Source of the DNA: Amycolatopsis pithecellobii
GTDB lineage: Bacteria > Actinomycetota > Actinomycetes > Mycobacteriales > Pseudonocardiaceae
Length of the DNA: 64,000 bases
Direction of reading: 5' to 3'
Assembly (NCBI RefSeq): GCF_009707865.1
Contig: NZ_WMBA01000002.1
Coordinates: 62,001 to 126,000, forward strand
Both the position numbers and the translations under genes were made by a program. This document shows positions 26,073 to 34,996 of the stretch, one piece after another; the first letter of the stretch is position 1; each line of letters starts with the position of its first letter. The notes under the pieces are model-generated. The model did not search any database and was not told the DNA's origin. It saw only the letters and a program-made list of their open reading frames with translations.

Positions 26073-27280
26073 CCGAGTGCCGCTACCTCGATGACATCGA
26101 ATCCCACATGCTCGGCGCCGCTCCTGGTCACCTCGTTGAGTACATCGGCAAAGTGGATGACGATGCGCTGGGCCGGGCGCTGGAGCTCCTTTCGCGGCAG
26201 TACTCGATTCTCCGGTCGACTGTCCGGCACGATGGGCACGGGTACCTGTTGCAGGTGCAACCCGGCGCTCGGCTGCCCCTTGTTTCGGTCGCCGGCGGTG
26301 AGGACGAAGCCTCGGCAGTGATCGCGCGTCCATGGGAGCCGGAGTCGGGTCTCGCGCGTGTGGTGCACTGCCGTCACGATCATGGCGGGTTCCTGGGCCT
26401 GCAGATCGATCACGCCGTGGTCGATGGAACCAGCCTGCGCGCGATTTTCGACGACCTCCTGGCGATTTACTCGGCGGTGGCCGCGGGAGGCGACCCTGAC
26501 GTCGACAAGCCGGTCCTCCTCCCGGCCTCACCCCGAAGCGTGTTCGCCGTCGGGCAAGGAAGCCCGGATCCGACCGGGGATGAGCGCCCGCCGCGGACGA
26601 CAGGGAGAATGGTGCCCCCCGTGTTGCGGCGGATCGAGTTCGACGAGCAGGCAACGGCCGACCTCGTTGCCGCGTCTCGGCGTCATGGCACGTCGGTCCA
26701 TGCACTGCTCTGCGGGGCCGTGCTGCTCGCCCAGCGTGCACAAGCCCCGGCGACGGCCGGCCCCGCGCGCATGGCCTGCCTCTCCCCAGTCGGGCTGCGG
26801 AACAGGGTGATCCCCCCGGTCGGCGCGACCGCCACGACGAATTTCCTTGGCCTGCACCGGTACGAGCTTGAACTTGAGCAGGATGATGACGCGGTCGCGG
26901 TCGGCGTGGCTGTCAAGAGCGATCTCGACGAGGCCCTGGCCGCGGGAGAGATTCCACCGATCGATCTCCCCCGGAACCGGCGCACCGCGTTCCGTTCGTC
27001 GCTCCTCCCGCAACTCGCCATGGCGCAGATCAGCAACAACGGTGTCCTCAAACGTAAAACACGCCACGGCGAGCTCACCCTCACCCGCGTGTTGACCGTG
27101 CCGCACGTGGTCCGTGCGACCTATCCGGTGTACTCGGCCTACACGTTCGATCGGCGCCTGACCCTCGCCTGCGTATTTCCCAGTGACCTGTTTTCGCAAT
27201 CGGAAGCGGCCACCGTGGCAACTTCTGTCCGGACCGTCCTGACCGGTATGACGCGTCGTGTCGCCGAACTCGTCGAATGA
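26069..27280 (+). CDS. PapA/condensation-domain-type acyltransferase
   Basis: This protein of about 403 aa has the two-lobed chloramphenicol-acetyltransferase-like fold of NRPS condensation domains and polyketide-associated PapA acyltransferases. The catalytic motif HxxxD is in LQIDHAVVDGTSL. The C-terminal half, with AQISNNGVL and YPVYSAYTFDRRLTL, resembles the C-terminal region of PapA-type proteins. These enzymes esterify lipid or sugar hydroxyls from carrier-protein or CoA thioesters. The ATG at 26069 overlaps the previous stop (ATGA) with GAGG upstream. No PKS or NRPS gene is in view, so the acyl donor is unknown. Beside GpgS, acylation of a glucosylglycerate-like product is a reasonable guess. 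Confidence 0.82.
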   Translation: MTECRYLDDIESHMLGAAPGHLVEYIGKVDDDALGRALELLSRQYSILRSTVRHDGHGYLLQVQPGARLPLVSVAGGEDEASAVIARPWEPESGLARVVHCRHDHGGFLGLQIDHAVVDGTSLRAIFDDLLAIYSAVAAGGDPDVDKPVLLPASPRSVFAVGQGSPDPTGDERPPRTTGRMVPPVLRRIEFDEQATADLVAASRRHGTSVHALLCGAVLLAQRAQAPATAGPARMACLSPVGLRNRVIPPVGATATTNFLGLHRYELELEQDDDAVAVGVAVKSDLDEALAAGEIPPIDLPRNRRTAFRSSLLPQLAMAQISNNGVLKRKTRHGELTLTRVLTVPHVVRATYPVYSAYTFDRRLTLACVFPSDLFSQSEAATVATSVRTVLTGMTRRVAELVE

Positions 27281-27289
27281 GGTGACAGA

Positions 27290-28561
27290 ATGCTGCGGGT
27301 CGGAGTGCCGGAGGATATCGGGCCGGACCGGGCACGGATGTTCGTTTCGTTGAAGGTGCGGAACTTCGGGCTGTTTCTCGGCGGGCAGATAGTTTCAAAT
27401 GTCGGCACGTGGATGCAGCGGATCGCGCAGGACTGGTTGGTGTATCAGCTGTCCGGGCACGACGCTGTGGCACTCGGGGTGGCTGTGGCCCTGCAGTTCA
27501 CACCGACTTTGGTGCTGTCGCTGTGGGCCGGCTTGCTTGCTGATCGGCTGCCCAAGCGTCGGCTGTGTTCGGTGATCCAGTGCGGGATCGCCGTACAGGC
27601 ATTGGCCTTGGGGCTGTTGGACGTCGCCGGTGTCGTGGCGTTGTGGCAGATCTATGTGCTGTGCGTCGTCCTGGGCTGTCTCAGCGCGGTGGACGTCCCT
27701 GCCCGGCAGGCGTTTGTCGCCGAGCTGGTGCCGCCACCGCTGATCGCGAACGCCGTGGCGCTGAACGCAACCGTGTTCAACCTCGCGCGGGCCGCCGGTC
27801 CGGCGCTCGCCGGATTCGCGATCACCATGTTCGGGACCGGGTGGATGTTCATCGTGAACGCCGGGACGACGGTTGTCGCGATAGTTAGCTTGCTGGCGGT
27901 GGACGCTAGGAAGCTGGTGTGCCCGGTCCGTGTTCCCCGGGGGCGTGGCCAGCTCCGCGCCGGACTGGCGTACGTGCGCGAACGCCCACAGCTGGTGCGG
28001 GTCATGGTAATCGCTTTCCTCGTGAGCACCTTCAGTCTGACGTTCAGTACTTCGCTGACGGTGATGGCGGGCGCGGTGTTCCGGATGGGAGCCGGTGGCT
28101 ACGGCATCCTTTCCACGGTGCTCGCTGTCGGGACCCTGCTGGGCGCGTTGGGTACCGCTCGGTGGCTGCCCCGGACGGAACCGGCGCAGACGCGTGTCCT
28201 TCTACTGGCCGCACTGGCGGTCGGGGCTGTCGAGGTCGGCGCAGCGCTGTTGCCGACACCGGCGGTGTTCGGGGCTGCCCTCGTGCCACTCGGCGTCGCG
28301 ACGATCACGTTCCTCAACACCGCCAACTCCATTGTCCAGACCACTGTGGAACCTGGAATGCGTGGGCGAGTCATGAGTCTCTACGTGCTCGTGCTGATCG
28401 GGGGAAGTCCGGTTGGCGGGCCGTTGGCGGGCTGGCTGGCCGATGCCTGGGGTGGACGCGCACCCCTGGTCGCCGGAGGTCTCGTCGCCGCTCTCGCCGC
28501 CGTCGGCTGCCGTTGGCTACTCCACCGGCGGAACACACGCGAATTCCGGTACCTGGCGTAG
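27290..28561 (+). CDS. MFS transporter, EntS/DHA3-like exporter
   Basis: A 423-aa membrane protein with about 12 predicted helices. Early motifs are NFGLFLGGQIVSNVGTWMQR and WAGLLADRLPKRR, the conserved loop 2-3 motif of the drug:H+ antiporter group. PARQAFVAELVPP, NAVALNATVFNLARAAGPA and GMRGRVMSLYVL are typical of the enterobactin-exporter-like MFS_3 group. The ATG at 27290 has GAGGTG about 5 nt upstream and lies 9 bp after the acyltransferase gene. It probably exports the product of the preceding three enzymes, or confers resistance to it. Confidence 0.88.
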   Translation: MLRVGVPEDIGPDRARMFVSLKVRNFGLFLGGQIVSNVGTWMQRIAQDWLVYQLSGHDAVALGVAVALQFTPTLVLSLWAGLLADRLPKRRLCSVIQCGIAVQALALGLLDVAGVVALWQIYVLCVVLGCLSAVDVPARQAFVAELVPPPLIANAVALNATVFNLARAAGPALAGFAITMFGTGWMFIVNAGTTVVAIVSLLAVDARKLVCPVRVPRGRGQLRAGLAYVRERPQLVRVMVIAFLVSTFSLTFSTSLTVMAGAVFRMGAGGYGILSTVLAVGTLLGALGTARWLPRTEPAQTRVLLLAALAVGAVEVGAALLPTPAVFGAALVPLGVATITFLNTANSIVQTTVEPGMRGRVMSLYVLVLIGGSPVGGPLAGWLADAWGGRAPLVAGGLVAALAAVGCRWLLHRRNTREFRYLA

Positions 28562-28638
28562 AACCCGCCGTTTCGTTGAATCGCGCGCGGCATTCACCGG
28601 CGGCCGTTGCGCCTGTTTCCCACCGCCCGGCGGAGCGG

Positions 28639-29379
28639 CTAGACGGGTGTAGTGGTGGCCGGGCTACAGACGCGGTGGCGTTCCCGCTCGCCGATCGCCG
28701 ACTCGATGTGCTCGGCCATCAGTCGCTGGGCGGCGGGCGCGTCACCGCGTTCCAGTGCGACCAGGATCTGCGCGTGGTACCGGAGCGTGTTGTCCGCGAC
28801 GTCGTCGAACTGCCACACCGACTCGGTGTGCGGCACGGGGTAGTTCTCCCAAATCCAGCGCAGATGGCCGGCCAGGAACGCCGGCCCGCCGATGCGTGCG
28901 ATCCGTGCATGGAACAGCCGGCTTCCATTCGCCAGCCGCACGGTGTCGGATTCCCGGTGGGCCACCTCCATGGACTCGTGCATGCCGCGTAGTTCCGCGA
29001 GTTCCTCAGGGGTGATGCGCCCGGCCGCCAGCCGTGCGGCGACGCCTTCGACCGCCGCTCGCACCTGGTACAGCTCCGCGGCCGCTTCTGCGCTGAGCTG
29101 ACTCACGGTCGCACCGTAATGGGTTTGATACGACACCAGCCCAGCGCTTTCCAAGCGCCGCAGTGCCTCACGCACGGGAGTGATCGACACGCCGAGGCGT
29201 GAGCCGATCTCGTCCTGCAGGATCGGCGCGCCCGGCAGCAGCACACCAGTGAGAATCTCCCGGCGCAATACGGAGTGGACATAGTCGGCACGGCTGCCCG
29301 GGGGCTTGACCGCCGAGTAGTGCTGGGGCCCTTCGGGCTGCGTACTTCTGCCCACGGGCGAGCCCTTGCGTCGAGCCAC
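28639..29379 (-). CDS. GntR-family (FadR/FCD) transcriptional regulator
   Basis: This protein of about 246 aa has a winged-helix domain (YVHSVLRREILTGVLLPGAP, EIGSRLGVSITPVREALRRL) and a C-terminal all-helical FCD ligand domain with His residues (LFHARIARIGG, YHAQILVALERGD, LMAEHIESA) that usually bind a metal and a carboxylate. The GTG at 29379 follows a strong AGGGAGGG site. It is divergent from the CoA-transferase operon, and a perfect palindrome over that operon's -10 element is its likely operator. It probably represses the operon until a carboxylate or CoA-ester intermediate appears. Confidence 0.92.
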   Translation of the reverse strand: MARRKGSPVGRSTQPEGPQHYSAVKPPGSRADYVHSVLRREILTGVLLPGAPILQDEIGSRLGVSITPVREALRRLESAGLVSYQTHYGATVSQLSAEAAAELYQVRAAVEGVAARLAAGRITPEELAELRGMHESMEVAHRESDTVRLANGSRLFHARIARIGGPAFLAGHLRWIWENYPVPHTESVWQFDDVADNTLRYHAQILVALERGDAPAAQRLMAEHIESAIGERERHRVCSPATTTPV

Positions 29380-29440
29380 CGCGCTCCCTCCCTGTTCCTG
29401 GTCTCCATAACGATAGCGTTCTCGACAATGAAATAGGGTC

Positions 29441-29476
29441 TTGCATGGATGAAACAAGTAACTTATAAGTTAAGGC
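29441..29476 (+). promoter_or_regulatory. Leaderless promoter with palindromic operator for the CoA-transferase operon
   Basis: A -35 candidate TTGCAT (29441-29446) is followed after 17 bp by -10 TATAAG (29464-29469), which ends 7 nt before the ATG at 29477. Spacing is ideal and there is no usable ribosome site, so the transcript is probably leaderless. The perfect 14-bp palindrome TAACTTATAAGTTA (29459-29472) covers the -10 box and would block polymerase when bound by the divergent GntR protein. A second inverted element, AACG-4-CGTT at 29409-29420, lies nearer gntR. Confidence 0.7.
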
Positions 29477-30664
29477 ATGACCTCCCTACTAGGACTGCGA
29501 GTGATCGACGCGGCGACGTTGTTCGCGGGCCCGACAGCGGCAACGATGCTGGCGGACTTCGGCGCCGACGTCATCAAGATCGAGCACCCACGGAATGGTG
29601 ACCCGGCGCGCGGGCACGGTCCGGCCAAGTGGGGAGTCGGCCTCCTGTGGAAACAGCTCGCTCGGAACAAGCGCGCGATGGCGGTCGACCTGTCGACCAA
29701 CCCAGGTCAGGAGGTCGTCCGGCGTCTGGTCGCGGACGCCGACGTCCTCGTCGAAAACTTCCGGCCAGGCACACTCGAACGCTGGAACCTCGACCCGGCG
29801 GCACTCGTCGAGGAGAATCCGCGGCTCGTGGTGGCGCGGGTGACCGGTTTCGGACAGGTCGGGCCACGCCGGCACGACCCTGGATTCGGCACCCTCGCCG
29901 AAGCCATGAGCGGATTCGCCGCTATGACGGGCGAGCCCGGCGGTCCGCCGACGCTTCCCCCACTTGCACTGGCGGACGGCGTCGCCGGCCTCGCGACCGC
30001 TTACGCGATCATGGTCGCTCTCGCCGCGCGGGAGCGCACCGGCCGCGGGCAAATCATTGATGTCGCGATCATCGAGCCGATTCTCGCCGTCCTTGGCGCT
30101 CAAATCACCACCTACCGTGCGCTCGGAGTCGTGCCGGCTCGCACAGGTAACAGGTCAGACAAGAATGCCCCACGCAACACTTATCGCAGCCGTGACGGAC
30201 GATGGCTGGCCGTGTCCACCAGCGCGCAGGCGATCGCGGAACGGGTCATGCGCCTTGTCGGCCGTCCCGATCTCGCCGAACAGGATTGGTTCGCGTCCGG
30301 ATGGCAGCGCGCCGAACACGCGGACGAATTGGACGCCGCGGTCGGCGGCTGGATTGCCGAACGCGACGCCGACGATGTCATCGCCGCGTTCACCGAAGCA
30401 CAAGCCGCGATTGCGCCGGTATACGACGTGCGCGACATCGTGGCGGACCCGCAGTACCGCGCACTGAACACCGTCGTCGAGCTGCCCGATCCCGAACTCG
30501 GCCAGGTCTCGCTGCAGAACGTCCTCTTCCGCCTCAGTGACACCCCGGGCTCGATCCGCTGGGCAGGACCCCAGCTCGGGGCACATACCGATGAGGTTCT
30601 CGCAGAACTCGGTTACAAGCCCGAGGAGATAGCCAGGCTGCGCAGCGAGGGCGCGGTGAAATGA
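29477..30664 (+). CDS. Class III CoA-transferase (CaiB/BaiF/Frc family)
   Basis: This 395-aa protein has a typical family length. Such enzymes move CoA between carboxylic acids through an aspartyl-CoA thioester. LRVIDAATLFAGPTAATMLADFGADVIKIEHP is represented by its LADFGADVIKIEHP core; DVLVENFRPGTLERW, the Asp-containing DPGFGTLAEAMSG and GRGQIIDVAI blocks are clear. It is the first gene of the GntR-controlled operon and probably activates the imported or hydrolysed acid for the downstream lyase. The substrate cannot be told from sequence. Confidence 0.92.
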   Translation: MTSLLGLRVIDAATLFAGPTAATMLADFGADVIKIEHPRNGDPARGHGPAKWGVGLLWKQLARNKRAMAVDLSTNPGQEVVRRLVADADVLVENFRPGTLERWNLDPAALVEENPRLVVARVTGFGQVGPRRHDPGFGTLAEAMSGFAAMTGEPGGPPTLPPLALADGVAGLATAYAIMVALAARERTGRGQIIDVAIIEPILAVLGAQITTYRALGVVPARTGNRSDKNAPRNTYRSRDGRWLAVSTSAQAIAERVMRLVGRPDLAEQDWFASGWQRAEHADELDAAVGGWIAERDADDVIAAFTEAQAAIAPVYDVRDIVADPQYRALNTVVELPDPELGQVSLQNVLFRLSDTPGSIRWAGPQLGAHTDEVLAELGYKPEEIARLRSEGAVK

Positions 30665-31488
30665 ACGCTCCAGCCGAGAGCACCGCGGCGGTGCTGACCC
30701 GTACGCTGTCGTCGGGTACGGTTGTCGATCTTTCGCAGCCCTGGGAAAACGGGATGCCGTGCTCCCCGAGCCATCCCGGGTTCCGGTTCGCACTGCTCCG
30801 GAGGCATGGTGACGGCACCAATGCCCACGGAATGTCCGGCGCTACCGAACTCATCGTGACCGGCGGGCACGTGGGTACCCACGTGGACGCGCTGTGTCAC
30901 GTCGGGCAGGATGGCAAACTCTTCGGTGGCGTCGACGCTCTGGAGGCGAGTCGCGGCGGCCGGTTCAGTGTCCACGGCGTGGACACCCTGGCTCCCTTCT
31001 TGTGCCGGAGTGTGCTGGCGGATATCCCACGCGCCCAAGGGAAAACGCGGCTTGATGCCGGATACGCCATATCCGCGGACGACATCGCAACCGCCCTCTG
31101 CGGCACTCCCGTCCATCCCGGTGACGCCGTGCTGGTCCGTACAGGTTGGCCACAGCTCTACACCGATCCGGTGGCCTATGTTGGTCATGCCACCGGCGTG
31201 CCGGGACTCGGCCCGGACGCTGCGGAGTACCTGGCCTCCCTCGAGGTTCGCGCCGTCGGCTGCGACACCATCGCCGCCGATCGGATCGCGCCGGGACAGG
31301 GGCACTCCTACCTTCCCGCCCACGAGGTGCTTCTCGTCCGCCACGGAATCCCGTTGCTGGAAGTGCTCGACCTCGAACACCTCGCGCAGCTCGGCCCCCA
31401 CGACTTCATTTTCGTCGCGGTACCGCTGAAGATCACTGGCGGTACCGGATCCCCCATCCGTCCCCTCGCCGTGCTGTTCGACGGCTGA
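30661..31488 (+). CDS. Cyclase-family metal hydrolase (kynurenine-formamidase-like)
   Basis: This 275-aa protein has the cyclase/formamidase signature GGHVGTHVDALCHV (HxGTHxDxxxH), which binds a divalent metal. VVDLSQPWENGMP precedes it, and a late EVLDLEHLAQLGPHDFIF segment matches the family C-terminus. Known members hydrolyse N-formylkynurenine, isatin or cyclic amides and lactones. The ATG overlaps the CoA-transferase stop by 4 bp. In this catabolic setting a ring-opening amidase or lactonase role is more likely than kynurenine metabolism; kynA is 24 kb away. Confidence 0.85.
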   Translation: MNAPAESTAAVLTRTLSSGTVVDLSQPWENGMPCSPSHPGFRFALLRRHGDGTNAHGMSGATELIVTGGHVGTHVDALCHVGQDGKLFGGVDALEASRGGRFSVHGVDTLAPFLCRSVLADIPRAQGKTRLDAGYAISADDIATALCGTPVHPGDAVLVRTGWPQLYTDPVAYVGHATGVPGLGPDAAEYLASLEVRAVGCDTIAADRIAPGQGHSYLPAHEVLLVRHGIPLLEVLDLEHLAQLGPHDFIFVAVPLKITGGTGSPIRPLAVLFDG

Positions 31489-31508
31489 CCGCAGATCGCG
31501 AGTTCATC

Positions 31509-33377
31509 ATGACCGCTGTCCACGACGTCGTGAACATCCGTCGCAATGTTCGGGTCCCGACAAAGGATCCCGATGTCACCCTGTCCGCCGAGCTATTCCT
31601 TCCACCGGCCCCGGCACCGGTCCTGCTCATGGCAACCGGATTCCGCAACGACCTCGCGGTGGGCTGGGAGAGCACACTCCGTTGGTTCGCTCTCCGCGGC
31701 TACGCGTGTGTGCTGGCCAACCTGCGCGGCACCGGCGCCTCGGACGGCACCGAGCGACCGCGGCTCGACCCTGGAGAGGGGGAGGACCTTCTGGCGCTTA
31801 TCGACTGGGCCGCACACGAGCCGTGGAGCACCGGTGACGTCGGCATGTGGGGGGTTTCCTATGGCGGAGCGATGGCGCTACGCGCTGCGAGCCTGGAACC
31901 AGCCGCCCTCAAGGCGATCATGCCCATAGTCTGCTCCCCCGATCCCGAGCGGTACAACGGCGCTCGCAGCGACTTCGGCATGCTCGTGCACCGCGGTGGT
32001 CTCGGCCTGCTCGACCAGCTCGTGCCGCCGCTCACCGAGAACACGAGCGAACAGGCACAACGCCGCTGGCGCGCACGGCTCGACGACGAGCCGTTCCTGA
32101 TGGACCTGGCACGCTCCGCGGCAGGGTCGCCTACCTGGCGCGAACGGGCCTTCGATCCGGCGGCAATCTCCGTCCCCGCCTTTTGTGTGGGCGGGTGGCA
32201 CGATCTTTTCTCGGGCGTCATGACGCGGGTCTACGACCAGTTGCAGGGACCAAAGAAACTGCTCGTCGGTCCGTGGATGCACAGTATGCCGAACGACGCC
32301 CGCAGCAATCCGATCGATTTCCTGCTGATCGCACTGCGGTGGTGGGATCACTGGCTACGTGGCAAGGACACCGGGGTGCTCGACGAGCCGCCTGTTGCCC
32401 TGTATGTGGAAGGACACGCGCCGGGGTGGCGGTCCTACGAGTCGTGGCCGCCGACCAAGGAAGAGATCGTGCTGACCGGAATGCACGACGCGAGCCTGCA
32501 GGAGGGCAGCCAGGACACAACACAGCCCGGACATGTTCTGGGTGAATACCAGCCCGATCCCACCATCGGCGCGCTGAGCGGGCTGTGGGGATACGGCAAC
32601 GTGTTCGACGCGGTCCTGGATCAGCACGACGACGAGGCCCGTTCACTGTCGTTCACTACAAAACCTTTCGAGGCACCGGTTCTCGTATGCGGAGACCCGT
32701 CGGTGTCGGTGCGACTGTCCTCGACCGATTGGACGCCACGGCTGGTCGTCAAACTGTCCGTTGTGGACCATCAGGGACGCTCGACCTTACTGACCACCGG
32801 TATCGCCTGCCCGCACGGCGAAGCCGACTCCGTGTCCGTACTGTTGCGGTCCATCGCCTACCGAGTACCGGCCGGACACCGGCTGCGACTGTCGCTGAGT
32901 GACTCCGACTTCCCCCTTTTGACCCCGCTTCCGGACCCCACACCATTCACCCTTGCCGAACTCTGCCTCGAGCTACCGATCGCCGAAGAGGACCATGGCG
33001 CTGACGTGGCCGTGTCGGCGCTGCCCGACAAACGGTCCACAACCGACTGTGAGAGCTGGACGATTTCTCGCGACGCGTTGCACGACGGTATCGAGGTCGT
33101 CCTGGCTTGGGGCAAGCCGCTCATCCGCACCGCGGAGGGACACCGATACACCCGCCATTCCGACACGCGCGCGGCTGTCCGGCGCGCCTACCCGGCCGCG
33201 GCGACGGCGTCAGGAATACACACCGCGACGGTCCATCTGGCTACCGGGGAGGTGATCGAAGCGAGAGCCACAGTCCGTGCGTCCCAGACCGCCCTGTGGG
33301 CACGGGGAGAGCTCACCATCGACGGACACTCGATCTTTGCCCGGACCTGGGAAACCACCCTGTCCCCATCTGTTTGA
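31509..33377 (+). CDS. CocE/NonD-family alpha/beta hydrolase (X-Pro dipeptidyl-peptidase-like)
   Basis: This protein of about 622 aa has an N-terminal alpha/beta-hydrolase domain whose nucleophile Ser lies in WGVSYGGAMALR (about residue 116). The Asp candidate is in VGGWHDLF and the His in GPWMHSMP. A C-terminal jelly-roll domain follows, as in cocaine esterase and S15 peptidases. No signal peptide is seen, so it is cytoplasmic. The ATG at 31509 is preferred to a long upstream extension that would overlap the cyclase gene. Its role is probably hydrolysis of an ester or amide taken up by the adjacent ABC importer. Confidence 0.88.
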   Translation: MTAVHDVVNIRRNVRVPTKDPDVTLSAELFLPPAPAPVLLMATGFRNDLAVGWESTLRWFALRGYACVLANLRGTGASDGTERPRLDPGEGEDLLALIDWAAHEPWSTGDVGMWGVSYGGAMALRAASLEPAALKAIMPIVCSPDPERYNGARSDFGMLVHRGGLGLLDQLVPPLTENTSEQAQRRWRARLDDEPFLMDLARSAAGSPTWRERAFDPAAISVPAFCVGGWHDLFSGVMTRVYDQLQGPKKLLVGPWMHSMPNDARSNPIDFLLIALRWWDHWLRGKDTGVLDEPPVALYVEGHAPGWRSYESWPPTKEEIVLTGMHDASLQEGSQDTTQPGHVLGEYQPDPTIGALSGLWGYGNVFDAVLDQHDDEARSLSFTTKPFEAPVLVCGDPSVSVRLSSTDWTPRLVVKLSVVDHQGRSTLLTTGIACPHGEADSVSVLLRSIAYRVPAGHRLRLSLSDSDFPLLTPLPDPTPFTLAELCLELPIAEEDHGADVAVSALPDKRSTTDCESWTISRDALHDGIEVVLAWGKPLIRTAEGHRYTRHSDTRAAVRRAYPAAATASGIHTATVHLATGEVIEARATVRASQTALWARGELTIDGHSIFARTWETTLSPSV

Positions 33378-33406
33378 TCCAGACCCTTCGACAATGAGGT
33401 CGACCG

Positions 33407-34954
33407 ATGCACACTTCAGCTTTGGGTTCTCGCCGACTCGTTTCGTTATTGAGCACCTTCGCCGTCCTTCTCGCGCTCGCGGCCTGCGGCAGTCCGACCA
33501 GCTCCAGTCGAGCCCGGGGTTCGACATTGACACTCACGCAGCCGGGTGCCCCCAACAGTCTCGATCCCGGTACCTTCAACCAAGCTTTCGAATGGTTCTT
33601 CGACCTTGCCTACGAACCTCTGATCTACTGGGACGCGTCCGGTAAGGCTGCCCCTGGGCTGGCTCAGTCGTGGGGTTATGTCGGTGAAGGCAACCGTACG
33701 TTCGAGATCGTTCTTCGTCCCGGCGCGAAGTTCAGCGATGGCACAGATGTGACGGCCGAGTCGGTCAAGGCGAGTATCGAGTACACGCGGACGGCGGGTG
33801 GTGGGGCCGCGACCCGGTGGTCGGACAAAACCATTACCGTGACCGGGCCGCTGACGCTGCGCATTGAGGCGAAAAACCCTGACCCGATGCTCGACCGAGA
33901 GCTCAGCCAGAACTTCGCCGGCAGCCACATCATCAGCGCGGCCGGCCTGAAAGATCCGAAGCAACTGGGCACGACCACCGCTGGCGCAGGCCCCTACGTT
34001 CTGGTGCCAGGGGACACGGTCGCCAGCGACCACTACACCTACGCGCCCAACCCGCACTATTGGAACAAGGCTGCCATTCACTACGACAAGGTGGTCATCA
34101 AGGTCATTCCGAACACCAACTCTGTGCTGAACGCCCTCAAGACCGGGCAGGTCGACGTCGGCCCTGCCGACTACACGGTCGTCGACGCGGCACAGAGCGC
34201 CCGGCTGCAGGTCAAGCAAACGCCGCTGCTGTTCCTCGGACTCAACTTGATCGACCGCAACGGCAGCATGCTTCCGGCACTGCGCGACGTGCGGGTGAGG
34301 CAGGCGCTCAACTTCGCCGTCGACCGGGCGACGATCACCAAGGCCTTGTTCGGACAGTGGGGCGTCCCGACCGAGCAAACCGTGCTGCCGAAAGACAGTG
34401 GTTCCTTCGCCGACACCGTTTACCCCTACGACCCGGAGAAGGCGAAGCAACTGTTGGCACAGGCCGGCTATGGCGGCGGGCTGGAAATTCCCGTGCTCAC
34501 CACCAGCTACAACGGCCAGAGCCAGGTCACGCAGGCGATCGCTGGTGACCTCGAAAAGGTCGGAGTCAGCCTCAAGCTCACCAACCTCGGCAACTACGAC
34601 CAATACCGAGACCAGCTCACTGCCAAGAAGTTCCCCGTCGCGAGCGTCGGTTTCGGCTGCTTACCCACCTATCTCGAGGGCCCGTCGCTGTTCCTGCCCA
34701 ACGCCGCGACCTTCAACCCCTTCAAGACCTCCGACCCCGAGCTCACGGCGTTGTTCGGCCAGGCCGCCGCGGCGAACGAGACGGACCGCGCCCGGCTCGA
34801 AACGCAGGTCCAGCGTCGCCTCGTGGAACAGGCATGGTTCGTGCCGGTGACATTGGCCCCGAAGTTCTACTTCGCACGGTCCACTGTGGCCGGTGTCGAG
34901 CCCAGCACCGGGCAGCCGTTGCCGAACCCCGTGTGGTTCACCCCGGCGGCGTGA
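33407..34954 (+). CDS. ABC importer substrate-binding lipoprotein (family 5, Dpp/Opp-like)
   Basis: This 515-aa protein starts with a lipoprotein signal (RR, hydrophobic core, LAAC with Cys27), so it is anchored outside the membrane. The body matches family 5 solute-binding proteins for peptides, nickel or other organic ligands: ANPDPMLDRELSQNF-type central sequence, VRVRQALNFAVDRATITKALFG and ENAGPYVLVPGD-like blocks. It delivers ligand to the permeases encoded immediately downstream. The operon context suggests the same acyl, ester or amide compound handled by the preceding hydrolases. Confidence 0.9.
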   Translation: MHTSALGSRRLVSLLSTFAVLLALAACGSPTSSSRARGSTLTLTQPGAPNSLDPGTFNQAFEWFFDLAYEPLIYWDASGKAAPGLAQSWGYVGEGNRTFEIVLRPGAKFSDGTDVTAESVKASIEYTRTAGGGAATRWSDKTITVTGPLTLRIEAKNPDPMLDRELSQNFAGSHIISAAGLKDPKQLGTTTAGAGPYVLVPGDTVASDHYTYAPNPHYWNKAAIHYDKVVIKVIPNTNSVLNALKTGQVDVGPADYTVVDAAQSARLQVKQTPLLFLGLNLIDRNGSMLPALRDVRVRQALNFAVDRATITKALFGQWGVPTEQTVLPKDSGSFADTVYPYDPEKAKQLLAQAGYGGGLEIPVLTTSYNGQSQVTQAIAGDLEKVGVSLKLTNLGNYDQYRDQLTAKKFPVASVGFGCLPTYLEGPSLFLPNAATFNPFKTSDPELTALFGQAAAANETDRARLETQVQRRLVEQAWFVPVTLAPKFYFARSTVAGVEPSTGQPLPNPVWFTPAA

Positions 34955-34996
34955 CGGCGCCGAAGCATCAACCTGAAATCGTGAAAGGAGGCAACG

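Noticed and set aside
30661-31488. Kynurenine formamidase acting with kynA
   Set aside because: Only the family signature supports it; the gene is in a separate GntR-controlled operon 24 kb from kynA.
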